Of a stretch of 64,000 bases of DNA, positions 46,039-57,309 are shown piece after piece. Both the position numbers and the translations under genes were made by a program. The stretch comes from Gnetum montanum (Eukaryota > Streptophyta > Gnetopsida > Gnetales > Gnetaceae): positions 181,717-245,716 of the forward strand of contig MNCI01005808.1 in assembly GCA_015680685.1 (NCBI GenBank), given 5' to 3'. The notes under the pieces were generated by a model that worked only from the letters and a program-made list of their open reading frames with translations, did not search any database and was not told the origin of the DNA. Each line of letters opens with the position of its first letter. Within the stretch, counting starts at the first letter, position 1.

Positions 46039-47030
46039 TGATGAGTGGTGAGATATCCCTACACTCAACCATACGAAACGAGCGTAGCACGCAAGATTTG
46101 GTCAAACTTTGTAGACTAAGTGCCTACACACCCCATGGAACACTTAGGGTTAATCATTTTTTGTCTTCCCAGACTTACTTGTAGTTGTCACGGTGTATGG
46201 TTAAGTAAGTCTGAGGTATATGATTTTTATAGCTTTTTATGTTTTATGTCTCCTATGCTAACAAGGTGAAGGGTTGAGAAAATAATGACTAATTCTAACT
46301 AATGAACTATGTCTAAATTACCTAGCGTCAGCATCCATTCCCACTTACTGTACACACCCTAAACCGATGCAACCATGGCTACCAAATGCTAATCATTGTT
46401 GGGATCACCACGTGTAACGCACCTGCTCGAAGTTGTCATACTAAGGAACTTAACTAGGAGGAAAGGGTTGAGAGAATCTAATCTAGCCTAAGTGTGATGA
46501 GCAGCCGTTCCTTGATTATCCGTACACATCCTTGTGCATGACTACCGCTGGGATTACCAAGCACAGATCCTAGGTACGCCACTGGGTTACCAAGTAGTCA
46601 CACTTAGATGCTTGTAATCAAGTTGTACTCATTTCACGTTACTAGGAGAGAATGGTGAGAGAAAAAGCAATAAATAACATTAAATAAAGTCCTATTCCAT
46701 GCACTGCAAGGTTTATCTAGGAATTTCGTCTTTATTTCCGTACACAACTTGTGTTCAGGTACAATGTTGCTCGAATAAAGATCCGTTCACTTTAGGACTC
46801 CTACTGCGGGCACATGGAAAATATTCTATCTCTAGAGTGATCAATCTGGTAGAGTTTCCCTACTTCTAGCCTAGGATGATAAAACAAGGGAGAGTTGCCT
46901 CTTATTTATAGATATGACGGTGCACCACGATATCGCAGGGAACGATGCGATATCGCGTACACGATATCGCAGGGGACAACGCGATATTGCGTACACGATA
47001 TCACATGGGATGCGATATTGCATCTCATCA
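46039..47030 (-). repeat. 5' LTR of element G
   Basis: 992 bp, TGATGAGTGG...TCTCATCA. It has both internal modules (about 46320-46475 and 46487-46665). It is 20 bp longer than the 3' LTR, chiefly in the palindrome array. Confidence 0.92.
46903..47022 (-). promoter_or_regulatory. LTR promoter of G: TATA box plus expanded GATATC array
   Basis: TATAAATA (minus strand) at 46910-46903, then five to six GATATC/GATATT units from 46927 to 47020 with repeating spacers GCAGGGRACRAYGC and GCGTACAC. It holds one more unit than the array in the 3' LTR of the same element. Confidence 0.7.
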
Positions 47031-50000
47031 GGTCCTATGGGATGGGCAAAAATAAATATAATAAGCTCATCCAAGTTGAAATAATCCATTTCAAGATTGC
47101 ATTATACCATCTCAATCCAATGGTATGACCAAATAAAGTCACATCCTTTTTAACCTTCTACATTATTTTTTGAAGATAAAAAAGTTCTTTAAAGAAAATG
47201 AAAAGGATAGGAAGATTTCCTCTTTTCTCTATTTGATTAGAAAACCCTACAAAAAGAGAGGAATCACACACTACTCTAATGATGTTCTTTGAAGAATCAC
47301 CATTGCATCCTAGCAAATATGGTAAAGAACAAGCCAATAGTAGGGCTTCAAGGGGAGGTTTCACCTTCACCATTTGACACAAGAGTAGCTACAGAGACAC
47401 TAGGTACTAGATTAAAGATTGGAGAATAGAGAACATCACATCAAGCACATGTTAGAGATTTGGAAGATTATTGTCCTATCATAAGCCATCTTAATGAAGT
47501 TGCATGAACCATTATCCAACAACAAGCTAATTTGCTCAATATCTTCTCTACACAAATAAGCCAAACCATCATCCATTTAAACTATGATATTGGAGAAGTT
47601 ACAATATCCTTACCTACTAATTAGATACTAAAAATATCAGGAAATGTTGTAGTCTTATTAATAATACCAAAGGAAGGAAATGAATCCATAATGGTGATCA
47701 TGCCAAGGAATGAGCAAGAAATAACAATAGTATGGTGGTTGATAGAATTGAGGAAGCATTCAAAGTCCATGTAGCATCAATTTCAAACTTCACTACAATG
47801 GTAGACATCCAAATGTCCAAAAGAATTAGTTCAAGGGATATGAGTGTAACCCAAACATGAGAAGGTGTTGAAGAAACTGGTGTAAGTTATACCATCTATT
47901 CCAAATGTATTTAATATTTCCTAAGATATCAAAAATATCTAGTATGCACTCATCAAAACCAAGGAAAAGCTAGTTATTACTAAAACTTAACTTCAACAAG
48001 TAGAGTTTTTGAATTAGCAACTAATAGAAGAAGTTGTACAAATCCACACCTAGCTATCTAACACTTAAAACCTTTAGGCTAGCCTTTAAAGAGATGAAGC
48101 ATTTAATTAGTTCAAGGCCAAATAACATGAGGTTAAGATGGAAAAATAAAGAGCTAGTTGGGATGCATCCTTGTTATAAGCAATGGTGAATAGGTTGAAT
48201 AAAGACATTGCTATTGTACACAAGGAAAATTAGAAATTTATTAAAGAAAATAGGAGGTTTATAAAGGTTGAAAAACAAATAAATAAATGTAATAATATTG
48301 CAAGAACCTCTAGGAGTAGTTAGTTAAAGTCAATGCAAATATGAATAGGTTGGTAGCTAAAAGTCACAATCTTTTAATGGAGGAGGTTATGATTTAAAGT
48401 AATTGTAGTAAAAGAATTGCTTGTTTATTTTGACTTTAAAAAGAATCAACAAATAAAATTTGTATTTTTGAAAATCTTAGAAATTTCTTTACAATTAGAA
48501 AAAAAGAAGTACTATAAAAGATATTTGGAAGCTAAGGTTATATTATGTTCTTTCCAGTCTATTAAAAATGATAGTAATTATAGTGGTACAAATTTGAGAG
48601 ATGATAACTCAAAATTTATTATGTTTCTAATTTTATTTTAATTGAATCTTTCTATAAATATCAGCTTTCAAATAAATCTAATATCACATCAAATAGTCAT
48701 GTGATGAGGAAGAAATGATCTAATCATTGACCATTATTCATGCTAGTAAAAATTCAAGATTTAAAAAATTAGCCAAATTATAGAGCTAAGATCTCCCAAA
48801 CCACAATAGATATTGAATGGAAATTTTTGTTAGATATAGCCACATTTCTAGCTTTCTATTAAATCTATAATCACTAAAAAATATTATGAAATGACTAAAA
48901 TATAATCAAAATAGTGAATGTTCCCAATTATGACTGTTCCACTTTCAAAATTAAGTAAATAATGATAAATGATGTTGATGAATTGATGATGAAATAATCA
49001 AATTATTGCTAAAATTACATTTACTATTTTATGATATAATATCCAAGAGATTCCTTGGATATGTGTGTGTGTGTGTGATAAGTAGGGCAAAGTTTACTAA
49101 AAATAATACAATATAGCCCCAATGATAAAAAATTTAAAAATTAAATATATATATATATTGAATTGGGGCCAAAATAGCATTACAACTACACATCAATCTA
49201 GAAATTTCCTATATTTTATTAAAATAAACTCCTATTATATAATTAAAAAAAATTATTGGCTTCTACTCTAAAAAAAATCAACAAGGACATTAGGCAAAAA
49301 GAAACTATCATGATTATCATCTAAAAGAATAAAGCCTTGGAATATGTGAAGACAAAAAACCATTATAGGAAAGAGGTGGACATGCAAAAAGAAATTAATG
49401 AAAGGAAAATCTAATTGACCAAGGTAAAATTTAACCATGCCCTTTAACAACTCCAAGGTAATACATGGTAGCCTATTTTCATGGCTTAAATGCTTATATC
49501 TAGGTTAAAATTTGAATGAAGGAGTTGTAGATTGAAGAGATGACTAAATACATGGAGTTGCCAACTTGCGCTACAACAACTTAGTAATGCTAACTGCTAA
49601 TTGGTCCTATCCAAAGCTAGAGAAACAAGGTCAATTCATACTTACTATATGAGAATAAACACAAGCTCCACCATGAAGCATGCCAAAAGCTACAAACTAT
49701 AACTATAGAGCTTGAGGTTGTCAAGGCCAAATACACATATAAATGGGCTTGGCCAAGAACATGTTTGATTACTAGGAGTTGAAAAATATATTGAAATTGT
49801 TCAACATTGAATGAAAGTATTGTGTAGCCTAGTTTTTCAATGCTCATGAAATGTTTTCCACTCCATCATGTCCTTGGAAAGTGCCAACAATAGAGAATCT
49901 AGGTGAACTTACCTACATCATTCATAATTTTAGGACCAAAGAGGAGAAGATGAGGATCGTAATAGATGCATTTAAGTTAAAGATCATAGCAGTTAAGCAA

Positions 50001-50115
50001 CCACAACCACCACAAAGGCATGAGGATCCACCTTAGGAATCATTGCTATGATGCACAACATGAGGTATAAGCCTTAGATCTTTTTGTATATACCTGCATA
50101 AGTTTGTAAGAATAG
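47031..50115 (+). pseudogene. Extra ORF downstream of pol, element E: coiled-coil and C-terminal part
   Basis: The two sides of a copia solo LTR align with the H extra ORF. At 47440-47520 one frame reads ARDLEDYCPIISHLNEVA, matching YLNEVV of H. At 49480-49600 MKELQIEEMTK-like residues match H LKELQIEEMTK. At 49851-50036 the frame reads MFSTPSCPWKVPTIENLG, then RTKEEKMRIVIDAF and a Pro-rich end. The C-terminal motif PCPWxVPT is shared with H and I. Protein family unrecognised; no transmembrane segment is evident in the readable parts. Confidence 0.65.
48393..49283 (-). repeat. Copia solo LTR (same family as element D)
   Basis: Matches both D LTRs along its length, from AAGTAATTG...AAAAGAATTGCTTG at the left to CTTCTACTCTAAAAAA and ATCAACA at 49283. 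There is no copia internal sequence on either side; element E coding remnant continues on both. Contains (TG)n at 49061-49077. Target duplication not preserved. Confidence 0.8.
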
Positions 50116-51036
50116 TGATGAGTCGTGTTTGGTTGGTTGCGTCGACAAGGCCTCGTCGACTAGGGCTTATCGACAAGGCCTAGTCAATGCATCATATCTT
50201 GTGTTGACGAGGCCCTAGTGATGTAGTGTTTTTTTCAGTTATAAATACGTACCTACCAGCTGCATTTATGGCAATAGAGATTTTAGTTGTAGCAAAGCTC
50301 TTGCAATTTTTCCATTTGAAAGTTAGAATTTTTCCCTGGAGTGCTTGCAGTAGGAGTCATTGAGTGTATAGATCTTTATTCAAGCATTGTTATACCTGAG
50401 CACGACAGTGTGTGCAACAATAAAGATGAGGTTTCTAATAAATCCTGTAGCACTTTGGATAGATTAAATATTTCGTTTATGCTTTTAATGTTTTCAATGA
50501 TTTATTCAATGCTTTCAATTATTTATTAAATGTTTCCAGTAATTAAGTTAATGAAGAAATTAAGTAAGATAGATTAAACACATAAGTACGACCACTTCAA
50601 GCATAACATGTATTTTCGTGGTAATCCCAGTAGCGTTATCACTTGGTATGCCCAATAGTGTAGCACTTGGTCACCTAGCAGCAGATATGTGGATTCATGA
50701 TGTGTATAGAAAGTGGGACTGGATGCTTATGTTAGGACTAGTTAGACATTCGATAATTAGTTAAATCAAATTAGTTAGTCCAACTACTTTATTTCTCTTT
50801 AAGCATCAAAACAATAAAAATACAAAATGATAAAAATCATATGCCTCAATTACACTTAACCATACCTGTGTACATCACAAGTGTAATTGGAAATACAAAA
50901 ATTAACATTAAGACAAGATTCGCTTCCTAGAAGACTAGTGCACCAGAAACAATCAAGTCCATAGAATTTGATTGGATCATGTGTGAACGTTTTGTGATTC
51001 ATATGGTTGGGTGTAGGGGTACCTTGCCACTCATCA
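50116..51036 (+). repeat. 5' LTR of element H
   Basis: 921 bp, TGATGAGTCG...CACTCATCA. R-U5 is related to the GATATC-type LTRs in reverse orientation (shared end GTGTAGGGGTACCTTGCC), while U3 is unrelated. It contains AATAAA at 50437-50442, a possible polyadenylation signal. Confidence 0.93.
50140..50247 (+). promoter_or_regulatory. LTR promoter of H: TATA box plus GTCGAC/AAGGCCT palindromes
   Basis: Upstream of TATAAATA (50240-50247) lie GTCGAC, AAGGCCT, GTCGAC, ATCGAC, AAGGCCT and TTGACGAGGCC within about 75 bp. The position and architecture parallel the GATATC array of the other LTRs. The 3' LTR of H has lost most of these sites. Confidence 0.65.
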
Positions 51037-51037
51037 T

Positions 51038-51055
51038 TAGCACTGTTTCTGGGGA
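51038..51055 (+). other. Primer-binding site, tRNA-Asp type, diverged (element H)
   Basis: TAGCACTGTTTCTGGGGA, 13 of 18 positions matching the tRNA-Asp complement, two bases from the LTR end. Confidence 0.75.
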
Positions 51056-51190
51056 CTTTGTTTGTTGAAATGTGCACTATTTAGGTTTTAGTGATACCAT
51101 TAATATCATTGTACGAACTTCAAGGTCAATATCATTCCCACTATACATAGAATTATAAAAGCACATTGATAATTTTATTTTTTTTACAAT

Positions 51191-53640
51191 ATTTCTTCTT
51201 CTTCTCACAAACACAAAGAGGTCAAACTGTTGATCCCACAAGAATGCAAAGTGATATATACTCATCTAGATGAGTATGTGTCGAACTTCACCTTCATCCT
51301 ACATCAAGATGAATAGCTACGATGGCATGATATGGAGGGCAACATTGTCTTGCCCCCTGGTCGATCTATGCTAAGGATGCTACTTAAAACTCTTAAGAAG
51401 TTGGACATCTCAGATCTTCATGAAGAATACATTGTGGATGGTTATGACACTTGAAACTATTATCCCACTAAAACACAACACAAGCAAGATTGACGTTAGG
51501 AGAAGCTCCATAAGGCTACGAAGGGAAAACATTACACTAATCCCTTATTCCTTCTAAATCAAGATGAAAATGAGGATCCTTCCTTTGAGGTTCTCAACAT
51601 GAAGATATTCCACCCCCTATTATAGGTGACAAAGGTGTGACCCTAAACCTACAATTCACTATTCATAAAATGGATTTAGGAAAAAGTGATAGCCAAGGTA
51701 TGGACTCGGGCAAGCATCGCAATAGAAAAGGATCTAAAGATGATGGCCATAATAAGCAAAAGAGTAGTGGAAAATACCATGGTGGTAGTGGTGGTCCACC
51801 TTCCTTTCCATATTCTTCATCTAATTCTGAACATTCCTCTTCATTTGATAGTTCTCATAGAGGTTATTATCAAAATAATTCTGATGAAGGTGATCAATGA
51901 GACAATAATGACTCTGAAGGCCACCAAGACCGAAGGGGTGGCTAGAACCATCATTGGCATCATCAATGCAATGATGATGATGAACCTCTATTAGCAACTT
52001 GAAGTATGCTCAACATTGCAAAGGTAGTTAGAATCCCAACTAGGCATATGAAAGATACTAAGATCAAGCAGTTAGACATGAATAATGTCTTAAGATTTAA
52101 GGGGGGATACAACTCTAATCCATAGATGCATCTACAAGATTTTCATGATGATTTTGCCTTACAAAGCATAGAAAATGAATGGCAGAAATTGAAGCTTTTC
52201 CCTAGGACACTCATCAAGGAAGTTGAAAGCTGGTATTGGTCCTTGGAACCAAAATCCATTGATAGATGGAGTACCATGTTAGAGCTATTTAATGATAAAT
52301 ATCATATGTTTGAGAAGGTAAATCCAAGGCTAGAAACAGGGAACACATGAACCTTTGGATGCCACCATGGAAAAATACTATTCACTCTTACACCGATGCC
52401 CTAGCCATGGTTATTCTCAAAAGGAACAACTTCACCACATTATAGATGGACTTAGAGTAGAAACTAGAAGAACTCTTGGGGTGTATGCCCAAGGGAGATT
52501 GTCTAAACCAAGAGCTCATTAGATCCAAAGGATAATTGAGTAGGTAGCAAAAGAAGAAGGTGAGCTATGAAAAAGGGAAAGTGTAGAAGAGTATAATAGG
52601 GATCCTTCCATCAGAAAATGGGAGGTCCAATTTTATGATGAGGAGGAGTCACTACTCAATGAAGTGGTAAACACAAAAACCTTGCCCATCCAAAAATCTA
52701 TTTATGATATTTTGACAAAGGTTGATAAATTATGGGGCTCTTTGGATGAAAAATTTTAAACCCCTATGAAGGTCACAAAAGAATCCAAAGAGCAGAATAG
52801 TGATTGTAACTGGAGAAGGTGAAAAAAAGCTGAATGTGCCTACCAAAGAGGTAAGGGCAAAGTTGCAGCCATAGAAGAAGTTGTGAAAAATGACTCTAAT
52901 GATGAAATTGATTGTGAAATTTCTTAATATGAACATCCAAAGGGTTGTTGCCCTATAGTGTTACACTTATAAGAGTTTGGGATGTATGCATTGAATCCTC
53001 GATTAGCATGTAGGCAAGCACCTAGATGATTGCCTTATCCTTAAGGCAATCCAAGGTAGTTCCACTAGCAAAAACAACCTTACTATCTAAGTAGATATCC
53101 TTCAAAATCTTATGAACAATACTAATAGTGGTACCAACCACAATCATGGGGAATGCCACCACCAAGGTAGCATTACCCTTATAGGCAACTAGATCCATAC
53201 AAGTACTATGTTCAGCAACCCATCTCTCCAAGAAGTTCTACAAGTCATACCTCATTTCAACATCACTATTACCCTCCAAAGTACCATCAAACACATTCAC
53301 CATTTGCTAAAGCAGAAAGCCCATATCCATACCACCCTTCGCATTCGGCTACACACACCTCCACCTTCAACCCGATTACCTCCTACTCCATCCATGTAGG
53401 GTGAGATTCCTCCATAGCCACAATAATGAAATGCTATAATAGTTGTACATTCACAACTGACTTTCCAACCAAGTGGTTCAAACAATCAATCTAGAAAAAG
53501 ATCCTTCTTCTGACCCCAACAATCCTCTTCAACCCTCACAATCTAGTTTGACTAATTGTCTTGCATCTCCAATACCCTCATCCTCTACATCAAATACCTT
53601 CAAGTGTCCTTCAAACTAAGTGCCACCTTGGATTCACACT
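51191..53640 (+). pseudogene. gag: gag of element H, degraded
   Basis: The expected start codon is ATT (51191-51193), followed by four Ser codons, His and Lys as in F. Readable: THLDEYVSNFTFILHQDE near 51250, the acidic/Ser-rich middle (51637-51900), the capsid core 52126-52560 (ENEWQKLKLFPRTL, then a frameshift and HGYSQKEQLHHIIDGL), a zinc knuckle region CEIS-stop-YEHPKGCCP (52915-52955) with the second Cys lost, and a Pro/Tyr-rich tail (YYVQQPISPR near 53190). Stops are mostly former Gln or Trp codons. Confidence 0.82.
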
Positions 53641-53672
53641 GTAATGCTAACTCATGTTTTTTTAACTAGATC

Positions 53673-54640
53673 ATGGTTGGCAATCTTCCCACAAAAAGAT
53701 CTGACCTAGGAAGTGCACTCATTTTCCTACAAATCATTGGACATGAGCCATGTAAGGCTCTTCTTGACTCTGATTCTGAAGTTAACCTCATTTCTCATGA
53801 CATGTACAAGGCTTCAAACCTACCACCTCTTAAGAAGAGCAACATCCATCTAGAATTGGTAGATCAATCAATTATTGTCCCTCTAGGATTAGTAGAGGAC
53901 ATTGTGATCATAGCTTGTGGATGGTCCTATCTTGTTGATTTTATGGTGATCAAATTTGAAAACTATAAAAGTGACTTCCCTATCATTATCAGAAGAGCTT
54001 GGTTAAGCACGGTCAATGCATGTATGGGCATAAGGAACCTATCTCTAAAAATATCCAAAGAAAATGAATTGGGCAAGATTGAGAAGAAGCATATTCCAAG
54101 CATTATGTATAGTGATAATGGGTGCAATTGCATGCAAAAAATTTGGTCCATCAAAAGTACATACATTAAAGTATGTAATCAATGTGCACAAGAAATCAAT
54201 ATTCAAAAGTGTTTGTCTGTAGAAACCATAAAACAAGAGGGCACCCAACGGCTAATAGTAGCACATTATGCATGGAATCAACTAAGAGCCTAACATGTGC
54301 TTATGTTGAAGGCATGGACAAACTTGAATAAGTTTATTTCCAATTCTCTGATGAAGATGATGATACTTGTTGGGTAGACTTGGAAATCCTTGATAACTTC
54401 AAGTAGGAGCCTCTAGAGCTAAAAAATTTACCGGCTAGTATGGAATATGCATTTATAAATAATGATAAATCTATCATAATTAATGCTAGACTCACTCCTG
54501 AATAAAAAGAAAAGCTATTAAAGGTAGTTAAAAAATGGCCAATAGCCTTTGCTTGTTCATATCCCGAATTGACTAGAATTGATCCAAGGATATGCAAGCA
54601 TTGCATTCACACTGACTTGGCCATGAAGGCTAGAAGGCAA
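53673..54640 (+). pseudogene. pol (PR): Protease and pre-RT linker of element H
   Basis: Open for 206 codons at 53673-54293: GSALIFLQIIGHEPCKALL, the catalytic triad DSG read as DSD, VNLISHDMYKASNLPPLKKS, GLVEDIVIIACGWSYLVDF and AWLSTVNACMGIRNLSLKIS. The following linker (54300-54640) reads MEYAFINNDKSIIINARLTP and WPIAFACSYPELTRIDPRIC with isolated stops. Confidence 0.88.
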
Positions 54641-55330
54641 CCGCAGAGGCAACTAAACCCCAAGTTGAAGTAGATCATTAAAGAGGAAATTGAATAACTC
54701 CTCAAGGAAAGGTTCATTTATCCCATTGCAAATAGTGAATGGGTTAGTCCACTCATAATTATACTGAAGAAGGGTGGAAAATGGTGGATCTGCATTAACT
54801 TTAGGCTGTTGAATATGGCAACATTTAAAGATCATTTTCCTTTGCCATTTGTGGATCAAGTGTTGGACACCATATCTAGGCATTGTTATTATAGCTTCTT
54901 GGATGGTTATAGTGGCTATAACCAAATCCAAATTGCACTAGAAGATTAGGACAAAACAAAATTCATGAGTTCCCAGGGGACTTTTTCATATTACAAGATT
55001 CCATTTGGTCTATGTAATGCCTCTACAACATTTCAACGTCTAGTCCTTAGTATTTTCCAACAGTAGATCACTAGTGGTGTAGAAGTCTTCATGGATGACT
55101 TTTCCATCTATGAAACTACATTTGAGCAAGCTTTGGACCACCTTGAGCAAGTATTAAAGGGATGTGTTGAAACAAACATGTGGCTCAACTGGAAAAAGAG
55201 CCATCTCATGGTCCAAGAAGGCATTGTGATAGGGCACCAAATTTCAAAAAAAGGGATTGAGGTAGATCCAAACAAGATAAGGATCATCCAAGGAATAACA
55301 TTCCAACTAAAGACCATTAAAGATGTTTGA
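54641..55330 (+). pseudogene. pol (RT): Reverse transcriptase of element H, catalytic box intact
   Basis: One frame with several stops reads the full RT: ANSEWVSPLIIILKKGGKW, CINFRLLNMATFKDHFPLPF, SFLDGYSGYNQIQIA, PFGLCNASTTFQ, catalytic FMDD (55088-55099), then LNWKKSHLMVQEGIVIGHQI and GIEVDPNKI. Each stop is at a Gln or Trp/Arg position by comparison with B. The family is the Athila/Tat side of gypsy RTs. Confidence 0.9.
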
Positions 55331-56130
55331 TCATTCCTTGGACACACTAGCTACTACCGACAATTTATAGAGAATTTCTCTAAGATTGCAAAGCTGTTGG
55401 TAGAGCTTACAAAGAAAGATGCACCTTTCATCTAGATCAAGGAATGTAAACATGCATTCTAATAGTTAAAAGAGAAACTCATTGAAACACCAATATTATG
55501 AGCACAAAATTGGTCTAGATCCTTCCACATCATGATGAATGCATCTAATTATACTTTAAGAGTAGTGCTCACACAGATGGATGATAAGAAATGCCCATAC
55601 TACATCCACTGTGTGAGTTGAAGCATTGTGGTAGCACAATTAAATTACAACACCATAGAAAAAGAACTAATGGCTATGGTGTATGCTATGGAAAAGTTTA
55701 GAGACTATGTGCTTGGCTACAAAGTATTTGTGCACATAGACCATAGTGCAATCTGCTTCCTCATGAACAATCCAACAGTAAGCCCTTATGTCATACAGTG
55801 ACTTGTAATCTTGCAAGAATTTGATCTCACAATGGTAGATCAAAAAGGGATAGAGAATGTGGTCACTAACCATCTCTCTCACTTAAGATGTGATAATAAA
55901 GAAGAGAAGAGCCAACTCTCTAATCAATTTCCAAATGAACTCTTCTTTATAGGAGCAATAAATGAACAAAAGATTGTAGAAACAACATGGTATAATGGCA
56001 TCCTCAATTATCTTCTCACTTAGAAGATGCCACAAGATTTTAACTATAGAAAGAAGCAACTATTTCTTCTTTGGGATAATACTTTATGGAAATCAATAGA
56101 CACCTCTATAAGGTGTGTGCCAATGGCCTA
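55331..56130 (+). pseudogene. pol (RH): RNase H of element H, degraded
   Basis: SFLGHTSYYRQFIENFSKIA, the connection domain, then MNASNYTLRVVLTQ (the usual catalytic Asp of DAS is Asn, 55538-55540), EKELMAMVYAMEKFRDYVLG, VHIDHSAICFLM and LQEFDLTMVDQKGIENVV with HLSHLRC. Same frame as RT with isolated stops. Confidence 0.85.
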
Positions 56131-57300
56131 ATTTGTTGGTGTGTCCATAATAAAAATCAACTGCACATTTTCTAGGATGCTCACGAAGGGCCTTGCGAAG
56201 GCCACTATGCAAGGAGATGCATGGCCATAAAATATTCATGGCAAGATACTATTGGCCTACAATCTTTAGGGATGCCCACTAGTTTTTCAAATCTTGTAAA
56301 TGTTGTCAATGAGATGGGGAGATGGCCACTTGCATGGAAGGTCCTCAATAGTGGATTCAACCACTAGAACATTTTGATATATGGGGCATTGACTTTATGG
56401 GTCCCATCACACCCATATCCAATGGGAAGGCATATATTATCATAGAAGTTGACTACTATGCAAAATGGGTAGAAGCAAGAGTTGTTACTGATTATACATC
56501 ATCCACTACTACCAGATTCATATAAAAAAATATTGTGAATAGTTTTGGGATGCTACATTCACTAATTTCTGACAATGGAACTCATTTCATAGGTGCCACT
56601 TTTAGAAAGTTGATGTAATGCTTAGAGGTTGAACATAAATTGACAACACCTTACCACTCCCAAGCCAACGGTCAAGCAAAGGTAACCAACTAAGAGATCA
56701 CGAAGATACTAACGTTGACCATTAGCAAATATAGGAAAGATTGGAGTGCAAAACTTAACAATGTTCTCTAGGCTTATCATTCAACATGGAAACTTCCTAT
56801 TTGCTATTCTCCCTACAAGTTAGTGTATGGAAAACTTCCAATGCTCCTGATCTAGTCCGAGCTTTGTAAACTCTCAACAACCTATGATATAAATCTTGAC
56901 CTAAGTCTAGCATAGAAAGAAAGATTGATCAACCTAAATGTGCTAGATAAAAATCGATTAGTGGCCCTATCTTTGAATGAGGTGCATAAGGCATTTAGCA
57001 AGCAACTTCATGACCTCAGAATTAGGAAGGTAAAACTTCAACTAGGAGATAAGGTTCTCTATTGGAACCCCACACATGTACCTTAGAAAGAAAAATTTCA
57101 AACATTGTGGGAGGGATTTTATATAATTGATCAAACCTTTTCCTCTAGGACCATTTTAATCTACAAGCCTAAAAGCTCAGATAAAAAGTAGTTTTTCAAC
57201 ATCCAACAAGTAAAACCTTTCCTTGAACTAAGACATGCCAGTGCAATTACCACCTTGATGGATGGACAACCATGTTCCATTTTTGGATCTCCTCCTTCCA
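56131..57300 (+). pseudogene. pol (INT): Integrase of element H, degraded
   Basis: The HHCC zinc motif is partly readable: HEGPCEGHY near 56181 and SCKCCQ near 56290. The core contains [19 protein letters not shown] near 56388 and DNGTHF near 56573. Later come NVL-stop-AYHSTWKLPICYSP and LVYGKLPM near 56760-56845 and the C-terminal NIQQVKPFLE near 57200. Frameshifts break it. Pol ends at TCAGTTGTGGGGGAGATGCC (57302-57321). Confidence 0.82.
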
Positions 57301-57309
57301 ACTCAGTTG

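Larger units (their letters stand above)
39818..47030 (-). mobile_element. Element G: pol-deleted gypsy element
   Basis: LTRs at both ends, PBS, polypurine tract and a near-perfect target duplication (AGTCC 39813-39817, GGTCC 47031-47035). Internal content is 3' UTR, protease and gag only; RT, RNase H and integrase are missing at the same junction as in F. It contains a 450-N gap in gag. Inserted into the downstream ORF region of E. Confidence 0.92.

Noticed and set aside
47158-47382. Minus-strand ORF of 74 codons as a host gene
   Set aside because: It lies inside the plus-strand coding remnant of element E and shows no conserved features.
51637-51994. Overlapping plus-strand frames at the H gag middle as separate genes
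   Set aside because: One frame matches the acidic/Ser-rich gag middle of A, F and G; the other is a frameshift shadow.
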